Shown here in pieces: positions 1-8,752 of a stretch of 64,000 nucleotides of DNA. Below the pieces are notes generated by a model, which did not search any database, was not told the DNA's origin, and worked only from the letters and a program-made list of their open reading frames with translations. How positions within the stretch are numbered: the first letter of the stretch is position 1; each line of letters begins with the position of its first letter. Origin of the DNA: Sandaracinaceae bacterium (lineage in GTDB: Bacteria; Myxococcota_A; Polyangia; Polyangiales; Sandaracinaceae). Position numbers and translations under genes: made by a program. Location of the stretch: assembly GCA_019637095.1 (NCBI GenBank), contig JAHBWG010000008.1, positions 100,431 to 164,430 of the forward strand. Reading direction: 5' to 3'.

Positions 1-41
1 GCGTGCTCGACGGCGTCGGTGCGCCGATCGAGCGCTCTGGC

Positions 42-1505
42 TCACGCGCGCGCGAGCGCGTCGCGCGCGGCGGCGAGCTCGTGCGCGAGCGGCTCGCGCG
101 CGGCGCGTCGCGCGAGCCAGCCGCGGAGCTTGAGCGCGAACACGACGACGAGCGCGAACGGCGCGAAGAAGAGCTGGACGGTGACGCCGATCAGCCACAC
201 GCCGCCGGGGACCTGATACTGCGCGAGCCACGCGTCGTTGCTGGTCGCCGCGCTGAAGAGACCGCCGGGCTGCTCGGCGAGCCGCGTGACCTGTCCCGCG
301 CGATCGGAGCAGTACACCTCGATGTGGGACGTGGTGCTCCCGTTCACCGTGCTCGACCAGCTCTGGAAGTGGTAGGGGCCGCGGCAGTGGTCGCACACGC
401 GCGGGCAGACGGCGCGGGCGTGTAGGCCGAAGAGCGGGTCGGTCTCGATGATCATCGACAGGACGCAGGTCCAGGCCGCGCCGAAGAGGAAGGTGATGAA
501 CGCGGTGCCGACGAGGAGCTGCCGGAACAGCTGCCCGAGCGGCGGATCGAGGTCGGCGATCCGGCGCTCGAGCTCGGTGACCCGCCTCGCGGTGGCCTCG
601 CGCGCGGCGCGCCGCGCCGACTCGGCCGCGCGCTGCTCCACCGCGCGGAGCGCGCCCACGCAGAGGTGCAGCGGGCGGTGCGCCTCGATCGCGTAGCGCA
701 CGCGGTCGAGCCCCCACTGATCGACGAGCGCGCCGAGCTCCCCGATCGCGTCCTTCTGCCGCCCGAGGTGCTCGAGCGCGTCGAGGCGCAAGATCCAGCA
801 CGCGACCTCGCTCCGGTTCTCGAGCGGCACGTCCTCGCGCGTGAAGCCGAGGACCTCGACGACCTCGCGGTAGGCGCGGCGCGCGCTCGCGAGCGTCGCC
901 TTGGCGAGCCGGTACGCGGTGTCCTCGGCGAGGTCGGTCGGGCGCGGGTTGACCGGCGCGAGCCACGCCTCGGCCGCCGCGAAGTCGCCCGCGCGCGCCG
1001 CCTCGCGCGCGAGCATGCAGCGCAGCACGTGGCGGTGCCCCGCGTCCGGCAAGAGCTCGACCGCCGTCTCGAGCGCCGCGCGGCGGTGCCGCTCCTCGAA
1101 GTGCGGCGTGAGCATCACCGTGAGGTGGAAGAAGCGCTCGCACACCGGGAACGACGGCGTGACGTCCATCTGCCCGCGCGTGTCGCGCCACGCCGCCTCC
1201 GCCTCGGGCACGCGCTCGCGCGGCAGGTGCCCGTCGACGAGCAGCGCGGCCACCGCTGGCGGGAGCGGCGCCGGCTGGAGGTCCTGCTGGCGCAGGCGCG
1301 CGAAGCGCTCGGACTCGCTGATCGACGCGGCCGCGCCCGCCTGCGCGGCCGACAGATCCGCGCTCTCGTCGCGGCGCGCGAACCGCGACGCGGCCTGGCA
1401 GTAGCCGCAGGTCACGCTCCCGCCGGCCGCCGGCGCCTCGACGGGCGCGCCGCACTTGCCGCAGGTGAGGATCCGGAGGGTGTGCGAGTAGAGCGTGTGC
1501 CCCAT
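42..1505 (-). CDS. Zinc-ribbon, two-helix membrane protein
   Basis: 487 aa, starting at ATG 1505. The N-terminus carries a zinc ribbon, two CxxC pairs near residues 13-36 (TCGKCG and TCGYCQ). A helical, Arg/Ala/Glu-rich middle follows that resembles TPR-like or coiled-coil packing. Two hydrophobic segments (around LFRQLLVGTAFITFLFG and VWLIGVTVQLFFAPFALVVV) bracket a roughly 90-residue loop with four cysteines (CPRVCDHC plus one more), probably outside the cytoplasm. The protein ends in a basic, Ala/Arg-rich tail. I do not recognise the family; an envelope sensor or scaffold is possible but unproven. Part of its coding sequence (about 1233-1308) recurs as a decayed fragment at 11284-11357. 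Confidence 0.8.
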   Translation of the reverse strand: MGHTLYSHTLRILTCGKCGAPVEAPAAGGSVTCGYCQAASRFARRDESADLSAAQAGAAASISESERFARLRQQDLQPAPLPPAVAALLVDGHLPRERVPEAEAAWRDTRGQMDVTPSFPVCERFFHLTVMLTPHFEERHRRAALETAVELLPDAGHRHVLRCMLAREAARAGDFAAAEAWLAPVNPRPTDLAEDTAYRLAKATLASARRAYREVVEVLGFTREDVPLENRSEVACWILRLDALEHLGRQKDAIGELGALVDQWGLDRVRYAIEAHRPLHLCVGALRAVEQRAAESARRAAREATARRVTELERRIADLDPPLGQLFRQLLVGTAFITFLFGAAWTCVLSMIIETDPLFGLHARAVCPRVCDHCRGPYHFQSWSSTVNGSTTSHIEVYCSDRAGQVTRLAEQPGGLFSAATSNDAWLAQYQVPGGVWLIGVTVQLFFAPFALVVVFALKLRGWLARRAAREPLAHELAAARDALARA

Positions 1506-1591
1506 CGGGCGCACAGGGTAACCCGGCGCGCCCACGTTGCCGACGCCCCGAGCGGGCTCGCGCGGATCGGGCCGGGTATGCTCGCTCGGCC

Positions 1592-2101
1592 GTGTCCTCG
1601 AGGTGTCACCTCGTCCTGGCCGTCCTCGTGCCACTCCTCGCCGGCTGCGGAGCTCGCTCGGGCCTCGACGCGCCGGACGGCGCGCTTCGGATCGACGGCG
1701 CGATCCCGATCGAGCCGGCGCCACATGATCGCCTGCGCGGCGTCTGGCGGTTCCACACCCTTCGCGCCCTCTGCGACACGCTCGCGCTCGCGTTCTGCGA
1801 CGAGGACGTGCGCGTCCGGCTCTCGACCGACGATCTGTGCGACGGGGGAAACCCGATCGGCGCCGCGCCCTCGATCGCTCGTGTGACGTGGCTCGGCGAG
1901 ACGGAGGCCCGCCTCGGGGTCGACTTCGAGGGTGAGGCTGCGACGCTACGCATCGCGCTGCGCGAGGCGCGCGATCCGCGCGACGACGAGCTCGAGCTCG
2001 TGGCCGCGGACGGCGCGGTCCCGGGCTTTCCGTGGACGAGCGGCGTCCGGGACGGGACCCTCGGCGCACGCCTGCCACCCGGCTTCATCGGCTGCGACTG
2101 A
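1592..2101 (+). CDS. Small lipoprotein
   Basis: 169 aa from a GTG start at 1592. A signal peptide ends in the lipobox LLAGCG (Cys about residue 19), so it should be a lipid-anchored envelope protein. The mature part has three internal cysteines in the first half and a final C-terminal Cys, which suggests disulfides. There is no recognisable domain. It is divergent from the zinc-ribbon membrane gene, and the 86-nt gap between them must hold both promoters. Confidence 0.7.
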   Translation: MSSRCHLVLAVLVPLLAGCGARSGLDAPDGALRIDGAIPIEPAPHDRLRGVWRFHTLRALCDTLALAFCDEDVRVRLSTDDLCDGGNPIGAAPSIARVTWLGETEARLGVDFEGEAATLRIALREARDPRDDELELVAADGAVPGFPWTSGVRDGTLGARLPPGFIGCD

Positions 2102-2139
2102 CGCCTCGACGAGGAACGTCGCCGATGACGCGGCAGTGC

Positions 2140-2472
2140 CTACGGTCTGTTCGCGCGACTCGCCGGAGATACGGATGATGTCTCGCGGTCCGCGCACGGG
2201 ACGATCTCCTGACATGCGATATCCCGCAGCCAGCGCTCCACTTGCTGTGGTGATGCGTCTCCGGCGAGCCCGTTCCAATAGCCGATGAGCCGTACGCCGT
2301 CCGTGCCCGGCACTCTCTGTGTGAGTAGCTGCGGGTCACCGTGCAGCTCCAAGCGGTCCTGGGTGAGCGGCAGGCGCGTTACGTCGCTCGAAGCGCTTTC
2401 AGTTGCGGCCGTCGAACACTCGACCAGTTGGATTCCTCGTTCGCCTATCGCCCTTCGAGCAGCGCGAGGCAC
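2140..2472 (-). CDS. Possible small hypothetical protein
   Basis: An open frame of 110 codons with a GTG start at 2472. It overlaps the end of the CsgG-like gene upstream by 28 nt. Most of the stretch (2140-2444) is less GC-biased than its surroundings and contains protein-like text such as GVRLIGYWNGLAGDASPQQ and VERWLRDIACQEIVPC. No signal peptide or known domain is seen. It could be a real second cistron, a decayed remnant, or chance; without a comparison I cannot decide. Otherwise this interval is a 340-nt gap. Confidence 0.35.
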   Translation of the reverse strand: MPRAARRAIGERGIQLVECSTAATESASSDVTRLPLTQDRLELHGDPQLLTQRVPGTDGVRLIGYWNGLAGDASPQQVERWLRDIACQEIVPCADRETSSVSPASRANRP

Positions 2473-2948
2473 GCGCGCTCACCGATCGCGAAGGGCTCGA
2501 TCGAGATGAGGTCCGCCTGCCCCGCGTCGACGATGCGAAGCACGCTGCCGGAGCCTGCGGCGATCAGGCGGCCCGAGAGGTTCGAGACGTTGCCGGCCTC
2601 GGTCGGACGCACGCTGCCAGCGAGGAAGGCATCGACGCCGAGGAGCTCACCGAGCTGGCGATACCACCCCGGGCCGACCTCACCGCTCCGCTCGAGGCCT
2701 CGCTCCCGCAGCATCGCGTCGACGCGCTGGCGCTCGACCGCGCGCACGCCCGCGCGGAAAGCGCCCGCCGCGCAGCCATCGCCGACGCGCCCCGACACGT
2801 CGGCGTCGCCCGAGTCGAACCCGAGCACCGCGACCGAGGTCGGGGCCGCAGCGCGCCCACCCGGCCCGTCGATCACGCGCAGCGAGACGCCACCGCAACC
2901 CACCGCCGCGAGCGCGCAGGAGAAGACCGCGTTCCGCCACCCGGTCAT
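2445..2948 (-). CDS. CsgG-like lipoprotein (divergent paralogue)
   Basis: 167 aa, with a signal peptide and a lipobox-like AAVGCGG. It shares its plan with the two genes to the right: a VAVLGFDSGDAD beta-strand, a conserved GDGC, the helix AFRAGVRAVERQRVDAMLRERG, then WYRQLGELLGVDAFLAGSV and a final Cys-containing helix. This is the fold pattern of CsgG/LpoB-type periplasmic lipoproteins (ERxR followed by LGxLLGVDA). It is transcribed divergently from the pair at 3008-4032 and is much more diverged from them than they are from each other. The function is not established; CsgG-like proteins sit in the outer membrane or periplasm. Confidence 0.75.
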   Translation of the reverse strand: MTGWRNAVFSCALAAVGCGGVSLRVIDGPGGRAAAPTSVAVLGFDSGDADVSGRVGDGCAAGAFRAGVRAVERQRVDAMLRERGLERSGEVGPGWYRQLGELLGVDAFLAGSVRPTEAGNVSNLSGRLIAAGSGSVLRIVDAGQADLISIEPFAIGERACLALLEGR

Positions 2949-3007
2949 CCAGCCGAGGATACCACCCGGCTTGTCGCGGCGACAGACGTGGCGCTAACGT
3001 CGCGTGC

Positions 3008-3496
3008 ATGACGAGATGGGGCCGGGGAATCCTCGTCGCCGTGCTGCTCGCGGCGGGGTGCGGTGGAATCCAGATCACACGCGGTTCCCCACCGCCCGGG
3101 CCCATCACGGCCGTCGCCGTGCTGGACTTCGAGAGTCAGGACGAGTCGCACGCCGCAGGAGCCGCCGACGGGTGCGTGATGGGCGTGCTCGAAGCGGGCA
3201 TGCGCGCGATCGAACGCCGCCGGGTCACCGAGATGATGCAGGAACGCGAGGCGTCGCGCTCGGGGGAAATGGGCGCAGACTTCTATCGACAGCTCGGGGA
3301 GATGCTCGGCGTCGAGGCCTTCCTCGTCGGCAGCATCCAGCAAGAGCTGGGGGAGCCGGGCAGCGTCGTGGTACGCCTCGTCTCGGCCGTGACCGGCGAC
3401 ATCCTCCTCGTGTACTCGCAGGGCTCCCGCCGCGGAGGTCTTCAAGCCAGCGACAAGGGACGCAACGCGTGCCGCGAGCTCCTGCGGGCGCTCTGA
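3008..3496 (+). CDS. CsgG-like lipoprotein
   Basis: 162 aa with N-terminal MTRWGRGILVAVLLAAGCGG, a textbook lipoprotein signal with lipobox AAGC. The mature domain has VAVLDFESQDESHAAGAADG, AIERRRVTEMMQEREASRSG, FYRQLGEMLGVEAFLVGSIQ and VVVRLVSAVTGDIL, which match the core strands and helices of CsgG-like proteins. It is shorter than true CsgG (about 260 aa) and shows no pore-forming insert. The next gene is a close tandem duplicate, 44 nt downstream, so the two are probably co-transcribed. Confidence 0.8.
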   Translation: MTRWGRGILVAVLLAAGCGGIQITRGSPPPGPITAVAVLDFESQDESHAAGAADGCVMGVLEAGMRAIERRRVTEMMQEREASRSGEMGADFYRQLGEMLGVEAFLVGSIQQELGEPGSVVVRLVSAVTGDILLVYSQGSRRGGLQASDKGRNACRELLRAL

Positions 3497-3540
3497 ACGC
3501 TGTTGCGAGGCCGGGAGGGGCTGGTCTAGCCTGCGGTCGC

Positions 3541-4032
3541 ATGACGAGATGGGGGTGGATGTTCCTCGTCGTCGCGCTGCTCGCGGCGGGGTGCGGGGGG
3601 TTACGAGTCACGCGCGGTCAGGCCGCGCCGGGGCCGATCTCCACGGTCGCAGTGCTCGAGTTTCAGAGCCAGGACGCCTCGCACGCCGCAGGCGCGGCCG
3701 ACGGCTGCCTCGAGGGTGTGCTCGAGGCGGGCGTACGCGCGGTCGAGCGACGGCGCGTCGCCGAGGTGATGCAGGAGCGCGAGGAGTCGCGTTCCGGCGA
3801 GATGGGCGCGGAGTTCTACCGGCAGCTCGGTGAGATGCTCGGCGTGGACGCGTTCCTGATCGGCAGCGTGCAGCAGGGTGGGTTCGGGACGCCCGGCAAC
3901 GTGGTCGTGCGCCTCGTGTCGGCGGCCACCGGCGACATCGTGATCATGGGCTCGCAAGACAGTGGCGTGGGCGGGCCCACCGCGAGCGACAAGGGCCGCA
4001 CCGCCTGCCGCGAACTCATTCGCGCGCTCTGA
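3541..4032 (+). CDS. CsgG-like lipoprotein (tandem duplicate)
   Basis: 163 aa from ATG 3541. It is nearly collinear with the preceding gene, with the same MTRWGW lipoprotein signal (lipobox AAGC), the same GAADGC and FYRQLGEMLGVDAFLIGSVQ blocks, and the same C-terminal DKGRTACRELIRAL. It is a recent tandem duplication by inspection. Its 3' end overlaps the 3' end of the convergent TPR gene by 17 nt (4016-4032). Confidence 0.8.
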   Translation: MTRWGWMFLVVALLAAGCGGLRVTRGQAAPGPISTVAVLEFQSQDASHAAGAADGCLEGVLEAGVRAVERRRVAEVMQEREESRSGEMGAEFYRQLGEMLGVDAFLIGSVQQGGFGTPGNVVVRLVSAATGDIVIMGSQDSGVGGPTASDKGRTACRELIRAL

Positions 4033-4720
4033 CGAGGAAGCCTAGCAGGACCGCGAGGACCGCGAGCGCGAAGTACTCGCCGGTACCGCGGCCCGCGGAG
4101 CCGGTCGCCCGGCACGACGCGCACCCGCCGCGCGGAGCGCCGCCAAGTGGCACTCGCTCTCGCAAGTCGACTCGTCGCATCTCACCGGCCGCAAGCGAGA
4201 GCTCGACCGTGACGCGCCCACCCGCACCCTCGGCGACGAGCGTGTGGTTGCCGGGACGCACGAGGTAGGAGGCCGGCGCCGCGAGGGCGTGCCGCACCTC
4301 GTCGATCGTGATGCGCTCGAAGCCCTGGGCCCCGACCACCGCGATCCGAGCCGACGACTCCCGGATGCGATCGAGCGCTTGGTTCGCCTGGTGCGACCAC
4401 TCGGCATCCTCGCCGGCCTCTTGGAGGTACCTGCGGAACAGGCGGTCTGCCTCGTGTACGCGGCCGAGCCCCTCGTGCACGACGGCCAGGTTGTACGTGA
4501 TGCGCGGCGTATGCTGGAGCGCGTCGGCGTGCTGGAAGTGATCGAGCGCGGTCTGGTAGCGGCCCTCCGCGTACGCGGCCGCGCCCGCGTCTAACGCGGC
4601 TTGCGCACCGGGGCTCAGGGACTGCGCCGCGCTTGTCGATTCGCAAAGGAAGCTGACGACAATCAGTAGCGTCGCGAGCCCGGTGGGAACACGGTACGAT
4701 GACCTTCGATGTCGGGGCAT
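4016..4720 (-). CDS. Secreted or anchored TPR protein
   Basis: 234 aa. The signal peptide (LATLLIVVSFLCESTSAAQS) is followed by TPR-like helices (ALDAGAAAYAEGRYQTALDHF, ITYNLAVVHEGLGRVHEADR), a beta-rich PEGA-like carrier domain (YLVRPGNHTLVAEGAGG), a CASC motif and a C-terminal helix ending in basic residues (LAVLAVLLGFLVRARE). This is a common myxobacterial layout for periplasmic proteins anchored at their C-terminus. The start codon at 4720 lies 12 nt inside the divergent kinase gene, so the two 5' ends overlap. A pairing with the kinase, as its target or partner, is plausible by position only. Confidence 0.8.
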   Translation of the reverse strand: MPRHRRSSYRVPTGLATLLIVVSFLCESTSAAQSLSPGAQAALDAGAAAYAEGRYQTALDHFQHADALQHTPRITYNLAVVHEGLGRVHEADRLFRRYLQEAGEDAEWSHQANQALDRIRESSARIAVVGAQGFERITIDEVRHALAAPASYLVRPGNHTLVAEGAGGRVTVELSLAAGEMRRVDLRERVPLGGAPRGGCASCRATGSAGRGTGEYFALAVLAVLLGFLVRARE

Positions 4721-6412
4721 TGGGGGCCGAGCACCATTCTAGCCGAGCGCTACCGGATCGTCCGGGTGATCGGCGAGGGTGGGATGGGCCGGGTTTACGA
4801 GGCCGCGCACACGACCACACGCCGCCGCGTCGCGATCAAGGCGATCCTCCCCGAGCACGCCGGGGACCCTGAGCTCGCGCGCGGGCTGCGCCGCGAGGCG
4901 ATCGCCGTCTCCGCGCTCGAGCACCAGCACATCGTGCAGGTGCTCGACTTCGAGGTGCACGAGGGGACCGGCTTCCTCGTGATGGAGCACCTCGCGGGCG
5001 AGAGCCTCGCCGAGCGGCTCACCCGCGACGGTCGCATGACGGAGAGCAAGGCGCTCCGGGTCGCGATCCCCGTCGCCCGCGCACTCGTCGCGGCGCACGA
5101 GGTTGGGATCGTGCACCGCGACCTCAAGCCCTCGAACGTGTTCCTGGTCTCGCGCGCCGACCTCGGCGCCGACCACGTGAAGCTGCTCGACTTCGGCGTC
5201 GCCAAGCTGCTCGGTAGCTCGCCGCTCACCGAGCTCGAGGGGCACCGCACGCGCACGGGCGCCGCGGTCGGCACCATCCTCTACATGGCGCCCGAGCAGG
5301 CGCAGGGTCGCGGTGACGTGGACACGCGCGCCGACCTCTACGCGCTCGGCCGTGTGCTCTTCGAGTGCCTGACCGGGCACGCCCCGTTCGAGGCGGGCAA
5401 CGTCGCGAGCTTCGTCGCGCAGCTGCTCACGAGCGACGCGCCGCGCGTGCGCGCGCTGCGGCCCGAGGTCTCGGCGGCGACTGACGCGCTCGTGGCGCGC
5501 TGCCTGGCGCGCGAGCCGAGCGCGCGGTTCACGAGCGCTCAGGAGGTCTTGCATGCGCTCGAGGAGGCCGAGCGCACGATCGCCATGGGCGACACCGTCC
5601 CGCGGGAGAGCACGGCCACGCCAGCGATCGCCGCGCTCACGGCGCGTTCGAGCCCGCAGCAAGGGGGCGCGCTCGCCGTCGCAGCGCTCGCCGTCGCGGC
5701 GCTCGCCATCGGCGGTGTCTTGGTGGCGCTGTACCCAACGGACCGGGCAGAGGAGCCCTCGTCCCCGCTCGTCGCCGAGCCGCCCCCGCGGAGCGCTCGG
5801 TTGATGCTCGACAGCCCGGTCCCAGGCGCGATGCTCTACCGTGGGGAAGCACTCGTCGGGCCCCTCCCCGTGGAGCTCGCGGAGCCGGACCTCGTCCCCG
5901 GGCCCTTCGTGGTCCTCGCAGAGGCGCACCACCCCGAGATCCTCGCGTCGGTGGAGCTGCGTGCGCAAAGCGCACGCGGTGAGACGCGCACCCAGGTGCT
6001 CCTCGTGCCCGCGGCGTACCCGGACCGCGCCGTCCTCGTGCGGCACCCGCGCCCTGCAGAGGTGCGAGTGGCGGGCCACGCGGAGCGCCTTGGGGCCGGC
6101 CCCGGCGTCGTACGGGTCCCCGCCCCCGCAGAAGGAGCGCCGCCGATCGAGCTCGTCGAGGAGGGTCGCGTCGTCGCTCGGTACGACACCTCGTCTTGCC
6201 TTCCGCTGAGCGTGTGTGTTCTCGGCGGATCCGAGGTCGTGGCGCCCTCCCAGGCGACCATCGCTCCGTCGCGCCGCCGACGCCGCACGATTCCCGCTAC
6301 CTCCGCGCCACGCTCGTGTCCGGACGGCGAGGTGCGCGGTCCGAGCGGCCGCTGCTGCCCCGTCGGCACGGTCTGGAGCGGCGACGCATGCCGCCGGCCC
6401 CTCGCGCCCTGA
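4709..6412 (+). CDS. Hanks-type Ser/Thr protein kinase, membrane-anchored
   Basis: 567 aa. The kinase domain spans about residues 14-275: GEGGMGRVYEA loop, VAIK lysine, HRDLKPSN catalytic loop, LLDFGVAK (DFG) and GTILYMAPEQ, so it should be catalytically active. A single hydrophobic segment (ALAVAALAVAALAIGGVLVALYP, about 320-345) puts the remaining 220 residues outside the cytoplasm. That part has PEGA-like strands (PVPGAMLYRGEALVGPLPVEL) and a Cys-rich tail (CPDGE, GRCCPVG, SGDACRR). This layout is typical of myxobacterial PEGA-domain kinases. It is divergent from, and overlaps by 12 nt, the TPR gene, which also has PEGA-like strands. Confidence 0.93.
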   Translation: MSGHWGPSTILAERYRIVRVIGEGGMGRVYEAAHTTTRRRVAIKAILPEHAGDPELARGLRREAIAVSALEHQHIVQVLDFEVHEGTGFLVMEHLAGESLAERLTRDGRMTESKALRVAIPVARALVAAHEVGIVHRDLKPSNVFLVSRADLGADHVKLLDFGVAKLLGSSPLTELEGHRTRTGAAVGTILYMAPEQAQGRGDVDTRADLYALGRVLFECLTGHAPFEAGNVASFVAQLLTSDAPRVRALRPEVSAATDALVARCLAREPSARFTSAQEVLHALEEAERTIAMGDTVPRESTATPAIAALTARSSPQQGGALAVAALAVAALAIGGVLVALYPTDRAEEPSSPLVAEPPPRSARLMLDSPVPGAMLYRGEALVGPLPVELAEPDLVPGPFVVLAEAHHPEILASVELRAQSARGETRTQVLLVPAAYPDRAVLVRHPRPAEVRVAGHAERLGAGPGVVRVPAPAEGAPPIELVEEGRVVARYDTSSCLPLSVCVLGGSEVVAPSQATIAPSRRRRRTIPATSAPRSCPDGEVRGPSGRCCPVGTVWSGDACRRPLAP

Positions 6413-6606
6413 TCGCTCGCGCGCGCCGCTCAGCGACGGTTCCGTTGCGGCTCGCGGCCCGCGTCGACGAGGTCGGGCCGATCGCGGCCAGGGTGGCACG
6501 AGCCCGCGCTCTAGCCGGCGGCGACCAACCGGTGTCACGCGCGCCTGGCGCCGCTCGACGCGAGGCCACGACCTCCGGGAGGATTTGCCATCAGGCAGAA
6601 AAGGTC

Positions 6607-6644
6607 GCGAGTATTGTTGCGTGTAGGCAAAAAAACTCGCACAC
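6607..6644. promoter_or_regulatory. AT-rich leader with short dyad
   Basis: Immediately upstream of the ATPase gene, the sequence drops in G+C and holds an inverted repeat gcgagt (6607-6612) / actcgc (6635-6640), next to an A-run. It may be the promoter or an operator of the ATPase gene. The dyad is short, so this is only suggestive. Confidence 0.25.
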
Positions 6645-6653
6645 TACCCCGGG

Positions 6654-7763
6654 ATGGAGCGCTACCTCGCCCCCGCCGTCGAAGAGGACCTCGCGCGCAA
6701 GATGGTGTTCCTCGGGGGCGCGCGTCAGGTCGGCAAGACGACGTTGGCCAAGAGGTTCCTCGACGGAGGTGCCGGCTACCTGACGTGGGACGCGGCCGAG
6801 GACCGCGAGCGGATCCTGCGCCGCGAGCTCCCGGCCGCCGGGCTCTGGGTGTTCGACGAGCTGCACAAGTATCGCGGCTGGCGGGGCTACCTGAAGGGGC
6901 TCTACGACAAGCGCACGCCGGGTCAGCGGATCCTCATCACCGGGAGCGCGCGGCTCGACCTCTACCGCCACGGCGGCGACTCCCTCCAGGGCCGCTACCA
7001 CTACCTCCGCTTGCACCCGCTCTCGGCGGCGGAGCTCGGCATGCGCTCGAGCGCCGACCTCGAGACGATGATGCGCCTCGGCCCCTTCCCCGAGCCGTTC
7101 CTCTCGGGCTCGGCGCGCCTCGCGCGGCGCTGGTCTCGCGAGCACCGGACGCGCCTCGTACGCGAGGACGTCCGCGACCTCGAGCGCATCGTCGAGCTCG
7201 ACAAGCTCGAGCTGCTCGCCCTACGCCTGCCCGAGCTCGTCGGCTCGCCGCTGTCGATCAACGCGCTGCGCGAAGATCTCCAGGTCGCGTTCAAGAGCGC
7301 GGAGCGCTGGGTCGCCATCCTCGAGCGGCTCTACGCCGTGTTCCGCGTCCCGCCCTTCGGTGCGCCCAAGCTCCGCGCGGTCAAGAAGGCGCAGAAGCAC
7401 TACCACCTCGACTACTCGCCCGTCCCCGACGACGCCGCGCGCTTCGAGAACCTCGTAGCGGCGCACCTCCTGAAGTGGGTCCACCGCGAGCAAGACCTCG
7501 AGGGCCGCGACCTCGAGCTGCGCTACTTCCGCGACATCGACGGACGCGAGGTCGACTTCGTCGTCGTCGAGCGGCGCAAGCCGATCCTCTTCGTCGAGTG
7601 CAAGCTCACGAGCGGCCCGCTCGACCCGGGGCTGCGCTACCTGGTCGAGCGCTTTCCCCGCGTGCCCGCGTGGCAGGTCGCGCTGCGCGGGGAGCGAGAC
7701 GCCAAGACCCCAGAGGGTGTGCGGCTCGCGCCAGCGCTCGCGCTCCTGTCGACCCTGGCTTGA
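6654..7763 (+). CDS. AAA ATPase, COG1373 / DUF4143-like
   Basis: 369 aa. Walker A is at residues 22-29 (GARQVGKTTL), and a Walker-B-like LWVFDEL with sensor LITGSARLDLYR follows. The C-terminal part (about 255-360) has FENLVAAHLLKWVHRE and then VDFVVVERRKPILFVECKL, a D-x(n)-ExK pattern like the PD-(D/E)XK-type C-terminal domain of this family. COG1373 ATPases are widespread, often laterally moved, and found near toxin-antitoxin and defence genes; their biochemical role is unknown. The start ATG at 6654 follows an AT-rich leader. The next gene (Imm49-type) is 140 nt downstream on the same strand. Confidence 0.88.
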   Translation: MERYLAPAVEEDLARKMVFLGGARQVGKTTLAKRFLDGGAGYLTWDAAEDRERILRRELPAAGLWVFDELHKYRGWRGYLKGLYDKRTPGQRILITGSARLDLYRHGGDSLQGRYHYLRLHPLSAAELGMRSSADLETMMRLGPFPEPFLSGSARLARRWSREHRTRLVREDVRDLERIVELDKLELLALRLPELVGSPLSINALREDLQVAFKSAERWVAILERLYAVFRVPPFGAPKLRAVKKAQKHYHLDYSPVPDDAARFENLVAAHLLKWVHREQDLEGRDLELRYFRDIDGREVDFVVVERRKPILFVECKLTSGPLDPGLRYLVERFPRVPAWQVALRGERDAKTPEGVRLAPALALLSTLA

Positions 7764-7903
7764 TCGTGTGCGTCGGCGTCGTCGACGCCGCCGAGCGCGA
7801 CCCCGAGGCGCGGGCGCACGCGACGTCGCCCGACGGCCCCGACGTCCGGTACCTTGTGGTCGAGGCGCCAGCACCGGCGCATCTCCGAGCGCGATCCGTC
7901 GCC

Positions 7904-8752
7904 ATGAGCAAGCTCCCCACCCGCCCCGCCTTTCACGCTTCCCCCGAGAACACGCGCAAGGCGCTCGAGGGGCAGGACGCGCGCATCGAGTCCGGCCTCG
8001 CCGCTCGCCCCTGGACGGCTGCGCGGCTGCGCGGCCTCCAGACCCTGTCGCTCGACGCCGCCGCACGCCGGGCCTCCGCGGACCCGGCCGACCCGTTGAT
8101 CGCGCGCGACCTCGAGCGCGCCGCCTGCGCCGGCGCGGGGCTGTTCGCCGCCGTCGCCGCCGGCGCCGGCGCCGAGCTCGAGACGCCGGTCCCCGGGGGC
8201 GAGGGCACCGCCACCACCAGCGGCGCCGCGCCCGACCCGCGGGTCGCCGATCCGATCGACTGGCGAAGCTCGCTCTTGTGCGCGCTCGCGGTCCGTCACC
8301 CGCGCGCCACCGAGCTGCTGGCCACCGTGCCGGCCGCGACCCTCCAGGCGCTGGCCCCGGCCGATCCAGAGTGGACCACGCTCGAGCGCGCGGCGCTGCA
8401 GGCGTTCGCGCTGCGTCGCCCGGATGCCGGAGACCGCCTGCTCGACGCGGCCCGCGCCGCCGATCCCGCGACCGTCCCCGAGATCAGCCGTGACTGGGTG
8501 CTCGACGTGGTGAGCCCGAGCCTCCAGCTCGCCTTCCGCGCGCTGGCCCGCGACCAGGCCGGGTTCGACACCTGGATCGTGGCGGCGGTGAAGGGGCACC
8601 ACCACTACTACCAGGGACGCGCCGAGCGCAAGCGGTCGGCGCTGTCGCAGCTGGCGCTCGCGCCCCTGGCCATGGCCTGCGTCGCGCGCGATCTGGGAGT
8701 GTCGACCACCATCACCAGCGACTACCTGCCGCGTCACCTCATCGAGCGCTGA
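7904..8752 (+). CDS. Imm49-type immunity protein (orphan)
   Basis: 282 aa from ATG 7904. It is all-helical, with the C-terminal signature of the immunity 49 family: KGHHHYYQGRAERKRSALSQ, ALAPLAMACVARDLGV and a terminal SDYLPRHLIER. Imm49 proteins neutralise secreted polymorphic toxins. No toxin or secretion gene is adjacent, so this looks like an orphan immunity gene, of the kind kept to resist the toxins of kin or competitors. Assignment rests on the conserved C-terminus; confidence in the family is good, in the cognate toxin nil. Confidence 0.75.
   Translation: MSKLPTRPAFHASPENTRKALEGQDARIESGLAARPWTAARLRGLQTLSLDAAARRASADPADPLIARDLERAACAGAGLFAAVAAGAGAELETPVPGGEGTATTSGAAPDPRVADPIDWRSSLLCALAVRHPRATELLATVPAATLQALAPADPEWTTLERAALQAFALRRPDAGDRLLDAARAADPATVPEISRDWVLDVVSPSLQLAFRALARDQAGFDTWIVAAVKGHHHYYQGRAERKRSALSQLALAPLAMACVARDLGVSTTITSDYLPRHLIER

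Noticed and set aside
6614..7903. Open frame joined upstream of the Imm49-type gene
   Set aside because: It overlaps the ATPase gene in another frame and is Arg/Pro-rich; the immunity protein starts at 7904.
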